Shown: positions 1 through 7,663, counted from the first letter of the stretch. The stretch is DNA of 13,467 bases from Desulfobacteraceae bacterium (GCA_030638935.1 DAOWDR010000231.1:1-13467), one strand, 5' to 3'. Numbers and translations: made by a program. The notes: generated from the letters alone by a model not told the origin.

Positions 1-956
1 CCTCCAAATCAGACATCAGCCTTGCGGAAAACCATCTCCAGGCCTATTGCTGCTCTTTGGTCCGCGGGGTACTTGAAGACAGTCTTGCTGGCCGCCTGGA
101 TTATTTACACGGCATGGTTTTCCCCCATACCTGTGATTCCATCCAGCGCCTCTCTGATATCTGGCGTCTCAACACAGACCATAGTTTTTTTGCCGATGTG
201 GTCATGCCGGCCAAGCTAAATACCGCAAGTTCCCGGGCCTATATGCTTGATGTGTTGAAAAAATTCAAGATCGATCTTGAAAAGGCCATTGGCCATTCCA
301 TTACCCCAACAGATCTTAAGGCCTCCATTTGTCTTTTCAATCGTATTCGAAAACTCTTGACCAGGATCTACGAACTCAAAAGCAAGTCCCCTTCCATTAT
401 CGCTGGAACAGATTTGTTCGCCATTGTCAAAGGCGCCATGATCATGGACAGGGAAGAGCTTGCCGACCGGCTTGAAACCATTGTTCTTCTTCTTGAAAAA
501 AAAGATCCCCCACCCTCTTTGGCCAAACGGATCATCCTGGCCGGCTCCATCTGTGACATGCCCGATATTTACAGTCTCATCGAAGAATCAGGCGGCACTG
601 TGGTGGCAGATGATCTCTGCACTGGCAACCGTTGGTTTGAGGGGCTTATGCCCGAGGATATTGACCCCTTGGAAGCATTAACCGCAAGGTATGCGGACAG
701 GGCGGTCTGTCCGGCCAAACACTCGGGCAACACCACACGGGGAGAAAATCTTACAGCCCTTGCCAATACCCACAAGGCAGATGGAGTGATATTTGCCGTC
801 TTAAAATTTTGCGATCCCCATGCCTTTGATTACCCCTATATGAAAGAATTTTTAGACAAGGCTTCCATCAAAAATCTTCATATTGAACTGGATGACCAAC
901 AGCAGGGCCAGGGGCAGCTATCCACCCGCCTTGAAACCTTTATTCACATGATTTAA
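1..956 (+). CDS. 2-hydroxyacyl-CoA dehydratase / benzoyl-CoA reductase family subunit, BcrC/HgdB type (5' partial)
   Basis: The reading frame is open from base 3 and enters from outside the window, so the N-terminus is missing; about 317 residues remain before TAA at 954-956. The visible part carries the family signatures: a Cys pair in AYCCSLVRGVLE, then FPHTCDSIQRLSDIWR, and near the C-terminus KFCDPHAFDYPYMKEFL followed by an IELDDQQ..GQ..TR segment. These conserved Cys residues bind the Fe-S cluster of the catalytic component. The family performs ATP-driven one-electron reductions, either dehydrating (R)-2-hydroxyacyl-CoA or reducing aromatic acyl-CoA. It works in the cytoplasm with the second subunit (next gene, 36 bp downstream) and the activator ATPase at the end of the operon. 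Family membership is secure; the substrate cannot be read from the sequence. Internal TTG or ATG codons are not plausible starts, because the conserved sequence begins upstream of them. Confidence 0.9.
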   Translation, partial: SKSDISLAENHLQAYCCSLVRGVLEDSLAGRLDYLHGMVFPHTCDSIQRLSDIWRLNTDHSFFADVVMPAKLNTASSRAYMLDVLKKFKIDLEKAIGHSITPTDLKASICLFNRIRKLLTRIYELKSKSPSIIAGTDLFAIVKGAMIMDREELADRLETIVLLLEKKDPPPSLAKRIILAGSICDMPDIYSLIEESGGTVVADDLCTGNRWFEGLMPEDIDPLEALTARYADRAVCPAKHSGNTTRGENLTALANTHKADGVIFAVLKFCDPHAFDYPYMKEFLDKASIKNLHIELDDQQQGQGQLSTRLETFIHMI

Positions 957-992
957 CCAAGCTTTTTTTATAAATTTTTAAGGAAACACCCC

Positions 993-2237
993 ATGACGGA
1001 TACAGACAAGGACAAAAATAAGGACAAGGAACGGCGAAAAATAAGATCCGCAAAAAAAATGCGGGAGATAATGACCACCTATTACATGGAAGCCATGACA
1101 GCCAGGGAGAACAACAAAAAAGTTGCCTGGATCACCTCGGGGGGGCCTGTGGAGCCCCTCATTGCCATGGATATTATTCCGGTATATCCGGAAAACTACG
1201 GGGCCATGATCGGGGCGTCCAAAATGGGGGAAGACCTGTGCGTAAAGGCAGAAGAGATGGGCTACAGCTCAGACTTGTGCTCCTATGCCAGGGCAGACAT
1301 TTCCTGCGCCCAGGTCAATGGCGGTCCCATTGGCGGCCTTCCACGTCCTGACATGCTGATCTGCTGCAACAATATCTGCGGCACTGTACTCAAATGGTAC
1401 GAAGTCCAGGCCCGGCATTTCAAGGTCCCCTTGTTCATCCTTGACACCCCGGTCTGCCACACCGGGTATTCTCCGGAAATCGCAACCTATGTCAGGCGGC
1501 AGATTGACGAATACATCATTTTCCTTGAAAAGGCCACTGGCAAAAAATTTGACCTTGATAAAATGGCAGAAGTGGGCCGTCTTGCCCTCCAGGGTCAGAA
1601 ACTCTGGCAAAAGGTTCTCAAGACCACCACCCACAAGCCCTCACCCATGAGCGCCTTTGACGCCTTTTTCTTTCTGGCCCTCATCGTCACCCTCAGGGGT
1701 ACACAGATCGCCGTGGATTTCTACGAAGAATTGATATTGGAAATGGAAGAACGGGTGCAGACAGGCATCAGCATTGTGCCCAATGAGAAATACCGGCTGC
1801 TCTGGGACAATTTGCCGGTGTGGTACCAGCTTAAATGGCTGTCTCAAAAATTTTCAAATCACAATGCCTGTCTCGTGGCTGATACCTATACCTCTGCCTG
1901 GTGCTCGGCCATTAAATATATTGATGAAAATAATTTTTTAGATTCCATGGCTGAAGCCTATACCAGGATCTATCTGAACATCGGTGTGGACGAAATGGCA
2001 AAGGAGGTTCTTAAAATGATCCGCCTCTATGATGTGGATGGATTTGTCATGCATTCCAACAGATCCTGCAAGCCCTATTCCTTCGGCCAGATGGACATCA
2101 TGGAAATTGTCAGAAAAAAAACCGGCATACCCGTTCTCATGCTGGAGGCTGATATGGTGGATCCCAGAAATTTTTCCCTTTCCCAGGCAGATACCAGGAT
2201 TGACGCATTTATGGAAATTATCAAACAAAAAGGATAA
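993..2237 (+). CDS. 2-hydroxyacyl-CoA dehydratase / benzoyl-CoA reductase family second subunit
   Basis: A 414-residue member of the same family as the preceding gene, the partner subunit of the catalytic heterodimer. Visible signatures are SGGPVEPLIAMDIIPVYPENY (residues 49-69), YSSDLCSYAR with C96, C105, the CCNNICGT segment with C124, C125 and C129 and the following KW, TPVCHTGY with C155, and the C-terminal HSNRSCKPYS (C359) and LEADMVDPR motif (about 384-392). The first 25 residues are very Lys/Asp rich and poorly conserved in character. The ATG at 993 follows an AAGGA Shine-Dalgarno at about 980. Length fits the HgdA/BcrB range. It probably binds a [4Fe-4S] cluster and receives electrons from the activator encoded at 2994. 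Pairing with one activator gene, rather than a BcrA/BcrD pair, leans toward a 2-hydroxyacyl-CoA dehydratase over a classical class I benzoyl-CoA reductase; this is inference. Confidence 0.9.
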   Translation: MTDTDKDKNKDKERRKIRSAKKMREIMTTYYMEAMTARENNKKVAWITSGGPVEPLIAMDIIPVYPENYGAMIGASKMGEDLCVKAEEMGYSSDLCSYARADISCAQVNGGPIGGLPRPDMLICCNNICGTVLKWYEVQARHFKVPLFILDTPVCHTGYSPEIATYVRRQIDEYIIFLEKATGKKFDLDKMAEVGRLALQGQKLWQKVLKTTTHKPSPMSAFDAFFFLALIVTLRGTQIAVDFYEELILEMEERVQTGISIVPNEKYRLLWDNLPVWYQLKWLSQKFSNHNACLVADTYTSAWCSAIKYIDENNFLDSMAEAYTRIYLNIGVDEMAKEVLKMIRLYDVDGFVMHSNRSCKPYSFGQMDIMEIVRKKTGIPVLMLEADMVDPRNFSLSQADTRIDAFMEIIKQKG

Positions 2238-2241
2238 AAGA

Positions 2242-2997
2242 ATGAATTTTGATCTTAAAGACAAAACAGCCCTGGTCACAGGCGGAAGCCGGGGCATTGG
2301 CCTTGAAATTGCCAGAAGCCTTTTAAACGAGGGTGCAAAGGTAATTCTTTGCGCCCGTAAAAAAGAAGGATTAGATGCTGCAGCCATCACCCTTGGGAAC
2401 CCGGAAAAACTGACAATAATCCCCGCCCACATTGGCAAACCCGACCAGGTGGATGCCCTGTTTGCTGCCATTGAAGAAGACCACGGCCACATAGATATAC
2501 TCATCAATAATGTGGGTATGAATCTTATCACCCCGGGCATTGCAGATCTTGATCCGGGACTCTGGCAAAAAATCATTGATACAAATCTTTCCGGCACCTT
2601 CCTGGTCAGCCGTAAGGCCGCCCTTATGATGCGGGCAAAGGGCTGTGGTAAAATTGTCAGCCTTTCCTCCATTGCCGGGCGAAAAGCCACACCGGGCATG
2701 GGAATTTACGGTATTGCCAAGGCGGGAATTGAAATGATGACAAAGGTACTGGCAGCAGAGCTTGCCCTGTTCAATGTCCAGGTCAATGCCCTGGCACCAG
2801 CCATGGTGAGAACTGAATTTTCAAAACCATTCTGGAGCAATAAAGAGCTTCTTGATCATGTAAACTCCACAATTCCCATGGCCAGGATTGCCGAGATAGA
2901 TGATGTGGTCAAACCCGTGCTCTTTCTGGCATCGGATGGGTCTTCCTATATCACAGGCCAGACCCTGGTCGTAGACGGAGGTGCTACAATCATATGA
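2242..2997 (+). CDS. Short-chain dehydrogenase/reductase (SDR), FabG-like
   Basis: A 251-residue classical SDR. The cofactor-binding motif TGGSRGIG is at residues 13-20, NNVG at 89-92, the catalytic tetrad is visible as N115 (DTNLSG), a serine in SLSS (140-143), Y156 and K160 (YGIAK), and the C-terminus ends in the usual GQTLVVDGG. Length is typical for the family. The open frame extends upstream to 2029, but the ATG at 2242 was chosen because it follows an AAAAAGGA ribosome-binding site directly after the dehydratase stop and yields the standard SDR N-terminus. It sits between the dehydratase subunits and their activator, so it most likely interconverts an oxo- and hydroxyacyl-CoA intermediate, or reduces a product of that enzyme, with NAD(P)H. 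The exact substrate is unknown. Its stop codon overlaps the next start (ATGA), suggesting translational coupling. Confidence 0.92.
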   Translation: MNFDLKDKTALVTGGSRGIGLEIARSLLNEGAKVILCARKKEGLDAAAITLGNPEKLTIIPAHIGKPDQVDALFAAIEEDHGHIDILINNVGMNLITPGIADLDPGLWQKIIDTNLSGTFLVSRKAALMMRAKGCGKIVSLSSIAGRKATPGMGIYGIAKAGIEMMTKVLAAELALFNVQVNALAPAMVRTEFSKPFWSNKELLDHVNSTIPMARIAEIDDVVKPVLFLASDGSSYITGQTLVVDGGATII

Positions 2998-3767
2998 TTT
3001 TTGCAGGCATCGACATAGGCTCAATAACGGCAAAGGCCGCCCTTCTAAAGGGCAATAAACTTCTGGGAACCCGGGTAATCCCCACAGGATACAATCCGGT
3101 TACTGCCGGGAAAAAAGTATTTTCAGACCTATTGGCCCATACCAAAATCAACCCTGACGATGTCACGGCCATTGTGGCCACAGGATATGGCAGGAATAGT
3201 GTTGAATTTGCCGATAAGGCCATGACCGAAATTATCTGCCACGGGGTGGGCGCCCATTTTTTAAATCCAAAGATCCGGGGCATTATCGATGTGGGTGGAC
3301 AGGACAGCAAAGCCATTGCCCTGGACAGGACAGGACAGGTGGAAAACTTTGCCATGAACGACAAGTGCGCCGCAGGGACAGGCCGGTTTCTGGAAGTTAT
3401 GGCCAAGGCTCTGGAAGTCGAATTGGATGACCTTGGAACCATAGGACTTGGTTCCTGTGCCCCATCAAAAATTTCAAGCATCTGCACTGTGTTTGCCGAA
3501 TCAGAGGTAATTTCCATGATAGCCGGACAGCAAAAAAGGGAAGATATCATTGCCGGCATCCATGAATCAACGGCAGCCAGGGTGGCCAGCCTTGCTGCCA
3601 AAGCAAAGATAGAGTCCCCCGTAATCATGACAGGCGGAGTCGCCAAAAATCAAGGAATGGTAAAAGCCCTTGAAAACCGCCTGGGCATTAAAATACTTGT
3701 GGGAGAGTTTCCCCAGGAAAACGGCGCCATCGGTGCCGCTGTCCTGGCTTCAAGAATGAACCTGTAA
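2994..3767 (+). CDS. ATP-dependent activator of 2-hydroxyacyl-CoA dehydratase (BadF/BadG/BcrA/HgdC family)
   Basis: A 257-residue ASKHA-fold ATPase that injects low-potential electrons into the dehydratase/reductase. GIDIGS (residues 5-10) is the phosphate-1 loop, DVGGQDSK (99-106) the phosphate-2 loop, and TGGVAKN (213-219) the adenosine-binding region. The two cysteines that bridge one [4Fe-4S] cluster across the homodimer in HgdC-type activators are present as C125 in NDKCAAGTGRF and C164 in SICTVFAES. Length and cysteine spacing match the homodimeric HgdC type. It is the only activator seen, so a homodimer is expected rather than a BcrA/BcrD heterodimer, although a second activator could lie upstream of the window. 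The ATG overlaps the SDR stop by 4 bases. No clear terminator follows; the next gene is convergent and begins its 3' end 29 bp away. Confidence 0.93.
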   Translation: MIFAGIDIGSITAKAALLKGNKLLGTRVIPTGYNPVTAGKKVFSDLLAHTKINPDDVTAIVATGYGRNSVEFADKAMTEIICHGVGAHFLNPKIRGIIDVGGQDSKAIALDRTGQVENFAMNDKCAAGTGRFLEVMAKALEVELDDLGTIGLGSCAPSKISSICTVFAESEVISMIAGQQKREDIIAGIHESTAARVASLAAKAKIESPVIMTGGVAKNQGMVKALENRLGIKILVGEFPQENGAIGAAVLASRMNL

Positions 3768-3796
3768 ACCAATGTGTCAATTTCATGGTCACTCTT

Positions 3797-4249
3797 CTAT
3801 ACAAATTTGGCATAGGGGAGTTCTAACCCTTTTCCAGGCAAGGCCATGAGGGTGGAGGTTCCATGGGCAATTATTTTTCCTGATTTGTCTTCTACCCTTG
3901 CTTCGGAATAGGAAATGGATTTCCCTGCCTGGATACAGGTGCCAAAAGCTGTCAGGCGCCCCTCCATTGCAGGTTTAAGATAATTAAGTTTTAAATCCAC
4001 ATTCACAAGCCCGGTATCTTCAGGCAGGCACAAAAAAGCAGACCAAAAGGTTGCCGTATCGATGAGGGTGGCCAAAACCCCTCCGTGTACAATACCAAAG
4101 GGTTGCATATGATAAGGACCAAGGTCCAAAACCACCTCAGCCCGGTCCAGCTTAATTTTGTTCAATGCCATGGACATGTGACTGGGATATGGGCTGTCCT
4201 TTACTATTGTGATCAATTCTCTGATGTAATCAGGATTCGGGGTTAACAT
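3797..4249 (-). CDS. PaaI-like hotdog-fold acyl-CoA thioesterase
   Basis: A 150-residue single hotdog-domain protein. The signature HGGVLATLIDTATFW (residues 55-69) contains the conserved HGG turn and the helix Asp (D64) of PaaI/YdiI-type thioesterases. The following strands (VNVDLKLNYLKPA, and the C-terminal GKIIAHGTSTLMAL) also fit the fold. Such enzymes hydrolyse acyl-CoA thioesters in the cytoplasm, often releasing CoA trapped in dead-end intermediates. It is convergent with the dehydratase operon, so a role in relieving CoA sequestration by that pathway is possible but unproven. The ATG at 4249 has an AAAAGGA ribosome-binding site about 6 bases upstream. The gap of 91 bp to the TPR gene upstream contains no clear terminator, so it may be co-transcribed with the upstream genes or have its own promoter. 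Confidence 0.88.
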   Translation of the reverse strand: MLTPNPDYIRELITIVKDSPYPSHMSMALNKIKLDRAEVVLDLGPYHMQPFGIVHGGVLATLIDTATFWSAFLCLPEDTGLVNVDLKLNYLKPAMEGRLTAFGTCIQAGKSISYSEARVEDKSGKIIAHGTSTLMALPGKGLELPYAKFV

Positions 4250-4340
4250 GGTGATGTCCTTTTTATGGAAAAATACCTTTAAAGCATGATTTAATTTTTT
4301 TCTTTGGATATCCAGGTGCCAGTCATCCGGGAAAGAGGCA

Positions 4341-4961
4341 TCACTTATGCTGTTTCATTTTCTCAACCAGGGAACTGACCAACTCCCCATTGGGCGCTTT
4401 TGCCATGGGGTTCACTTCCACCAGTGCTGCCCATGCCTGGATACCGCCGGCCATATCTTCCATATCATGCATGAGCACCACCCCCTTATTAAAATGGGCA
4501 GTCTCAAAGGCAGAATTGGCGGCAATGGCCAGATCAAAAGACTCAATGGCCTTTTGGGGATTTTTATTCCGCCGGTACATCACCCCCATATCCGTCAGAA
4601 CACCTGGATTCCCGGATTTTAAGGCCAAAGATTTTTGATAGGCCTCAATGGCATCCCCAAACCTATTGGTATCATAAAACATATTCCCCAGTTGGATCCA
4701 GGCATCCACATTATCTGGATTTTCCTTTAGTAATTGTTCCAGCTTTAAAATACTGGCACCAGTCTCGGCCGACATCTTCTGGGAATTAGCATCATCCTGG
4801 GGAGCTGCCTGTTGCCGGACCACCGGGGCATCGTCTGCCAGCTTGAATGAGGTATACATGGCACCCGCCATAAATCCAAATGTGATTGACACCAAAATTG
4901 CAATATACAGGGTCTGTTTTTGAACCATATCCGCTACTTGATTTTCTTTCGTTTTACCCAT
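4341..4961 (-). CDS. Membrane-anchored tetratricopeptide repeat protein
   Basis: A 206-residue protein with a short cytoplasmic N-terminus, one transmembrane helix at about residues 17-39 (LYIAILVSITFGFMAGAMY), a polar linker to about residue 70, and three TPR units at about 84-117, 118-151 and 152-186. Typical TPR positions are visible, for example DAWIQLGNMFYDTNRFGDAI. No enzymatic motif is present. The layout resembles the scaffold or chaperone proteins with a single anchor followed by TPRs, such as NrfG/CcmI-like assembly factors, but no haem-lyase genes are nearby. It follows two exported peptidoglycan peptidase genes on the same strand, so it may scaffold an envelope complex. The ATG at 4961 is preceded by GGGGA. 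Structure class is secure; role is not known. Confidence 0.85.
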   Translation of the reverse strand: MGKTKENQVADMVQKQTLYIAILVSITFGFMAGAMYTSFKLADDAPVVRQQAAPQDDANSQKMSAETGASILKLEQLLKENPDNVDAWIQLGNMFYDTNRFGDAIEAYQKSLALKSGNPGVLTDMGVMYRRNKNPQKAIESFDLAIAANSAFETAHFNKGVVLMHDMEDMAGGIQAWAALVEVNPMAKAPNGELVSSLVEKMKQHK

Positions 4962-5044
4962 CTTTCCCCACTCGTCTAAAAATTAATAATCCTTCAATTA
5001 TAATCACCCCTCCTGCCATTGCAATGGCCTGGAAAGACAGTCTC

Positions 5045-6556
5045 CTAAAAAAACCGAACCTTGGTCACTTTTTCCCTGGGTTTGAATACCAGATCCATGT
5101 CTCCTGATTGATCTGGTCGGCCTGGCCTGTCCGGGCGGAAATCAACCAGGATCATTCCGTTGAACCTATTGGATGTATACACCTCAACCCTGAATATATG
5201 GCCACCCTTGTCAATGGAAAAGCGTTGAATAAAATTTTCTTTTCTCACCACAAATCCGGATTCATTTATAACAGATTTATTTTGACTGGTTCTTTTTGAA
5301 AAACCAATAATGTTCACCCGGTGGTCCTGTACCTTATTCACCAAAAACCTATGTTTTACCGGTACGGATGTGCCAAAAAAAACCTTGCGGCTTTCCCCGT
5401 CAACAACCATCCCTATGGACTTAAGGCTGAAATCATATTCAAAATACTGGGGAGAAAGCCTGGTCAAACGCCTGTTCCCATGAAAAAGGTTATAAACATC
5501 ACCGCTTTGAATAAGGGTCATCAGGGGATGGTTGACCTGGAAGGCTAATTTTCCCTCTTTTTCCAGAGGGATAAAACCTAAACGGTTGCGGACATTTTCC
5601 ACGGTGAGAAGAATCCTGTTATCCCCCAGGGCCACTTCAATGTCCTGATCAATGGCCCGTTTGATAGAGGCTTCTGTCAGGCTGAACCTGCGACTGAACT
5701 TAATGCCTGCCTGGTCAAAAAAAGCTTCTACTGCCAGCAGATGATAATAGACCCGCTTTGCAGTGGAAAGGGATTTGCTGGCCTCAATACCAAAGGCGGG
5801 TATATTATTTTTCAAGGCAAAATAGGTGAGGGTTTTTGCCATTTCCCTATTCCCCTGGGCAGTCTTGGTATTTTTCACATTAAATTTGTGGCCCGGGTGC
5901 AAAAGACTGATATTCACAGAATCTGCAGATTTCCAGGCTGCCCGGGACAGTTGGAAAAATTTCTCTTTTTTCTCCATAAACCTGTCCGGCATATGTTCCT
6001 GGTCAACTATTATGCACTGCCCCCACCGGCCGGGGTGTCGATTCTTATTTTCATGGATTTTGGAATAAAACCCGCTTCCATCATGGAGATTTAAGACCAG
6101 GTCCACGGCAGGTTCCAGGATCATTTTCTTTATTCTTTTGATGGTGTTAAATTCTGGATCACCTGAATTAAGGAGATCAAATTTCCGGTTCATATCCCCG
6201 TGAAGGCCCCGGGAGCGCTTAATAATGCTGGGAAAATTCAGATTGGGCACCACCCGGACAGCTCCGGACATGATCTTGTAATGGGTAACAATCAGGGAGG
6301 CGGCATTGAACCCCCCGGGTTCATCTCCCTGGATTCCCCCTACAATCAATACCGTATTCCCCGGAATACCTGAATTCAGGTAATGGGAAGAAAATCCGGG
6401 CATGGTTCCAGGGGATGAAAAGACTGGGTCTGCAGGCAGTCCCAGGAAACCCAGGATCACAAGGGTTAAAAAACATTTAAGGATCAGCTGCCTGATATTA
6501 TACCACTTCAATGTGCCAGGGCTCAAACCGAACACCCAGCTCATTGCCCCGCTCAT
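5045..6556 (-). CDS. M99-family (Csd4/Pgp1-like) zinc carboxypeptidase, exported
   Basis: A 503-residue protein with a hydrophobic export signal at about residues 23-41 (LILKCFLTLVILGFLGLPA). Zinc-ligand motifs match Helicobacter Csd4: VGGIQGDEPGG supplies Q76 and E79, and LNLHDGSGFY supplies H158; the E-to-H spacing of 79 residues equals that of Csd4 (Q46, E49, H128). FGIEASK (E258) is a likely catalytic glutamate. Csd4 and Pgp1 are DL-carboxypeptidases that trim peptidoglycan tripeptides to dipeptides in the periplasm and set helical cell shape. The beta-rich C-terminal 150 residues also resemble the Csd4 layout. The start is uncertain: the ATG at 6556 overlaps the upstream gene by 59 bp, and neither it nor the ATG at 6544 has a good ribosome-binding site. 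A TTG at 6511 would give a compact signal peptide and only a 14-bp overlap. Confidence 0.88.
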   Translation of the reverse strand: MSGAMSWVFGLSPGTLKWYNIRQLILKCFLTLVILGFLGLPADPVFSSPGTMPGFSSHYLNSGIPGNTVLIVGGIQGDEPGGFNAASLIVTHYKIMSGAVRVVPNLNFPSIIKRSRGLHGDMNRKFDLLNSGDPEFNTIKRIKKMILEPAVDLVLNLHDGSGFYSKIHENKNRHPGRWGQCIIVDQEHMPDRFMEKKEKFFQLSRAAWKSADSVNISLLHPGHKFNVKNTKTAQGNREMAKTLTYFALKNNIPAFGIEASKSLSTAKRVYYHLLAVEAFFDQAGIKFSRRFSLTEASIKRAIDQDIEVALGDNRILLTVENVRNRLGFIPLEKEGKLAFQVNHPLMTLIQSGDVYNLFHGNRRLTRLSPQYFEYDFSLKSIGMVVDGESRKVFFGTSVPVKHRFLVNKVQDHRVNIIGFSKRTSQNKSVINESGFVVRKENFIQRFSIDKGGHIFRVEVYTSNRFNGMILVDFRPDRPGRPDQSGDMDLVFKPREKVTKVRFF

Positions 6557-7352
6557 ATCTAAAGGTTATATATCCCAGATCAGCCAATTTTTTATATACC
6601 TTGGTCTGGGTAAATTGTTCTGTAAAATTAGCCTTTCCAAAACCTTTTTTCCCCACATCAAAATCACCGACTCCATGGTAGGAGTAACCCGGAGGTGCAA
6701 GGGAGCGTGATGCCATGGAAAGGTTCCCCTGACTTCGGTAGGTCTTGTTCAAAAACAATAAAAACTGTTTCATCACACTGCGAATCCCAGAGGTTAAAAC
6801 CACATCCGGCCCGATTTTTTTTTGAATGGTATGGTAAATTTCAATGGGTTTTCCCCGGTACAGGTAATTACCTGTGGACTTAATTTTTTTAACATCCTTT
6901 TTCTTTATTTTCCCTGTGATGGTTTCAATGGTTTTTTCGCCCATGAATCCGTATTTTTTTACCTGGTCATAAAAAATTTTCTCAAGAAAAAGAAGTTCTG
7001 CCTTGGAGAACCGGCCAATTCGTGAATAGGACCGGGCATATGTAACTGCATCATCAAAATTCAGCAGAGAAAAATTACCATACCCAATAACTTTTTGTAT
7101 CCGATTCAGCCTGGCAAGGCTGGTTTTAAGCAGAATATTATCCTTTGGTGATAATATTATATCGTCTTTAAAGGTATGATTAAAGAACTGGCTTTTGACT
7201 AACCGGTCTTTAACTCCAAGGTCAGGGGCAACAACACCATGGCTCCGGGATGAATTTGGTTCTCCGGAACCTGGCCTAAAAGCAAGGGCATCCGGCACAC
7301 GATTCAGCACCATGGAAACTGCGACTAATTTTAAAAACTGCCTTCTTTGCAT
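6498..7352 (-). CDS. Tat-exported M15/VanY-like zinc peptidase
   Basis: The frame opens at an ATG at 7370, but the ATG at 7352 is preferred: it places the twin-arginine signal MQRRQFLKLVAVSMVL at the very N-terminus, giving 284 residues. Export in folded form to the periplasm is expected. The C-terminal half carries the M15 metallopeptidase hallmarks: TSGIRS, then PPGYSYHGVGDFDVG with the first zinc His, and the terminal RFEPWHIEV with the last zinc His. The domain fits D-alanyl-D-alanine or LD-carboxypeptidases of peptidoglycan. The spacing after the first His (D at +4 and +6) differs from the common HxxGxAxD pattern, so this is a divergent subgroup. The middle of the protein is Lys rich with no recognised domain. 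Its 3' end overlaps the M99 gene, so the two are almost certainly translated from one message and act on the same wall substrate. Confidence 0.83.
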   Translation of the reverse strand: MQRRQFLKLVAVSMVLNRVPDALAFRPGSGEPNSSRSHGVVAPDLGVKDRLVKSQFFNHTFKDDIILSPKDNILLKTSLARLNRIQKVIGYGNFSLLNFDDAVTYARSYSRIGRFSKAELLFLEKIFYDQVKKYGFMGEKTIETITGKIKKKDVKKIKSTGNYLYRGKPIEIYHTIQKKIGPDVVLTSGIRSVMKQFLLFLNKTYRSQGNLSMASRSLAPPGYSYHGVGDFDVGKKGFGKANFTEQFTQTKVYKKLADLGYITFRYERGNELGVRFEPWHIEVV

Positions 7353-7379
7353 ATGGCTAAATAAAATCATCTTATTTTT

Positions 7380-7408
7380 GTTATAATATAACTGATATGT
7401 TCAGTCCA
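7380..7408 (-). promoter_or_regulatory. Candidate sigma-70 type promoter for the M15-M99-TPR unit
   Basis: On the minus strand, TGGACT (7403-7408) and TATAAC (7380-7385) are separated by 17 bp, matching 4/6 and 5/6 of the -35 and -10 consensus. Transcription would begin near 7372, which gives about a 20-base leader for the preferred ATG at 7352 but almost none for the ATG at 7370. AT-rich sequence makes chance matches likely. Confidence 0.35.
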
Positions 7409-7533
7409 TTTAAATTTGGCCATTGTACCCCAACACCCGGACAGGGAAAAGAGTTTTTTAATTTTTATCCCGGGTGCAAATCTTTATGTCATGCCCAGGT
7501 TAGGTTGCAGGTTTGAAACCGACGCCCCTTGAT

Positions 7534-7553
7534 AAGTCGCAAATCAGCGACTT
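7534..7553. promoter_or_regulatory. Palindrome, candidate activator-binding site upstream of the sigma-54 promoter
   Basis: AAGTCGCAAATCAGCGACTT has perfect 7-bp arms around a 6-base centre. It lies about 130 bp upstream of the predicted start site of the sigma-54 promoter at 7647, a usual position for an enhancer-binding protein site. No + strand gene lies upstream, so it is not a terminator for anything visible. The rest of 7388-7740 holds no gene. Confidence 0.4.
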
Positions 7554-7646
7554 CTTTTAAAGCACAAAAAATTTACAAAAACATAAACATTTAATATCAC
7601 AGAGCTTTATCAATATAATATAGCAAAACCCCGACACCAAGTCTTT

Positions 7647-7663
7647 TTGGCATACATTATGCT
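7647..7663 (+). promoter_or_regulatory. Sigma-54 (RpoN) promoter of the CGGC-selenoprotein operon
   Basis: TTGGCATACATTATGCT matches the -24/-12 consensus YTGGCACGNNNNTTGCW at the key positions: GG at 7649-7650 and GC at 7661-7662 with exactly 10 bases between them, TTGGCA on the left, and TGCT on the right. The start site would fall near 7673, leaving a leader of about 67 bases before the ATG at 7741. Sigma-54 control would imply induction by an activator ATPase; no such gene is in the window. Confidence 0.65.

Noticed and set aside
1938..2699. 253-codon open frame on the minus strand
   Set aside because: It lies antisense across the end of the dehydratase gene and the SDR gene, both clearly coding, and its translation has no recognisable domain.
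7434..7476. CACCCGG/CCGGGTG inverted repeat as a terminator
   Set aside because: The 29-base loop is long, no T-run follows on the + strand, and no upstream + strand gene needs termination.
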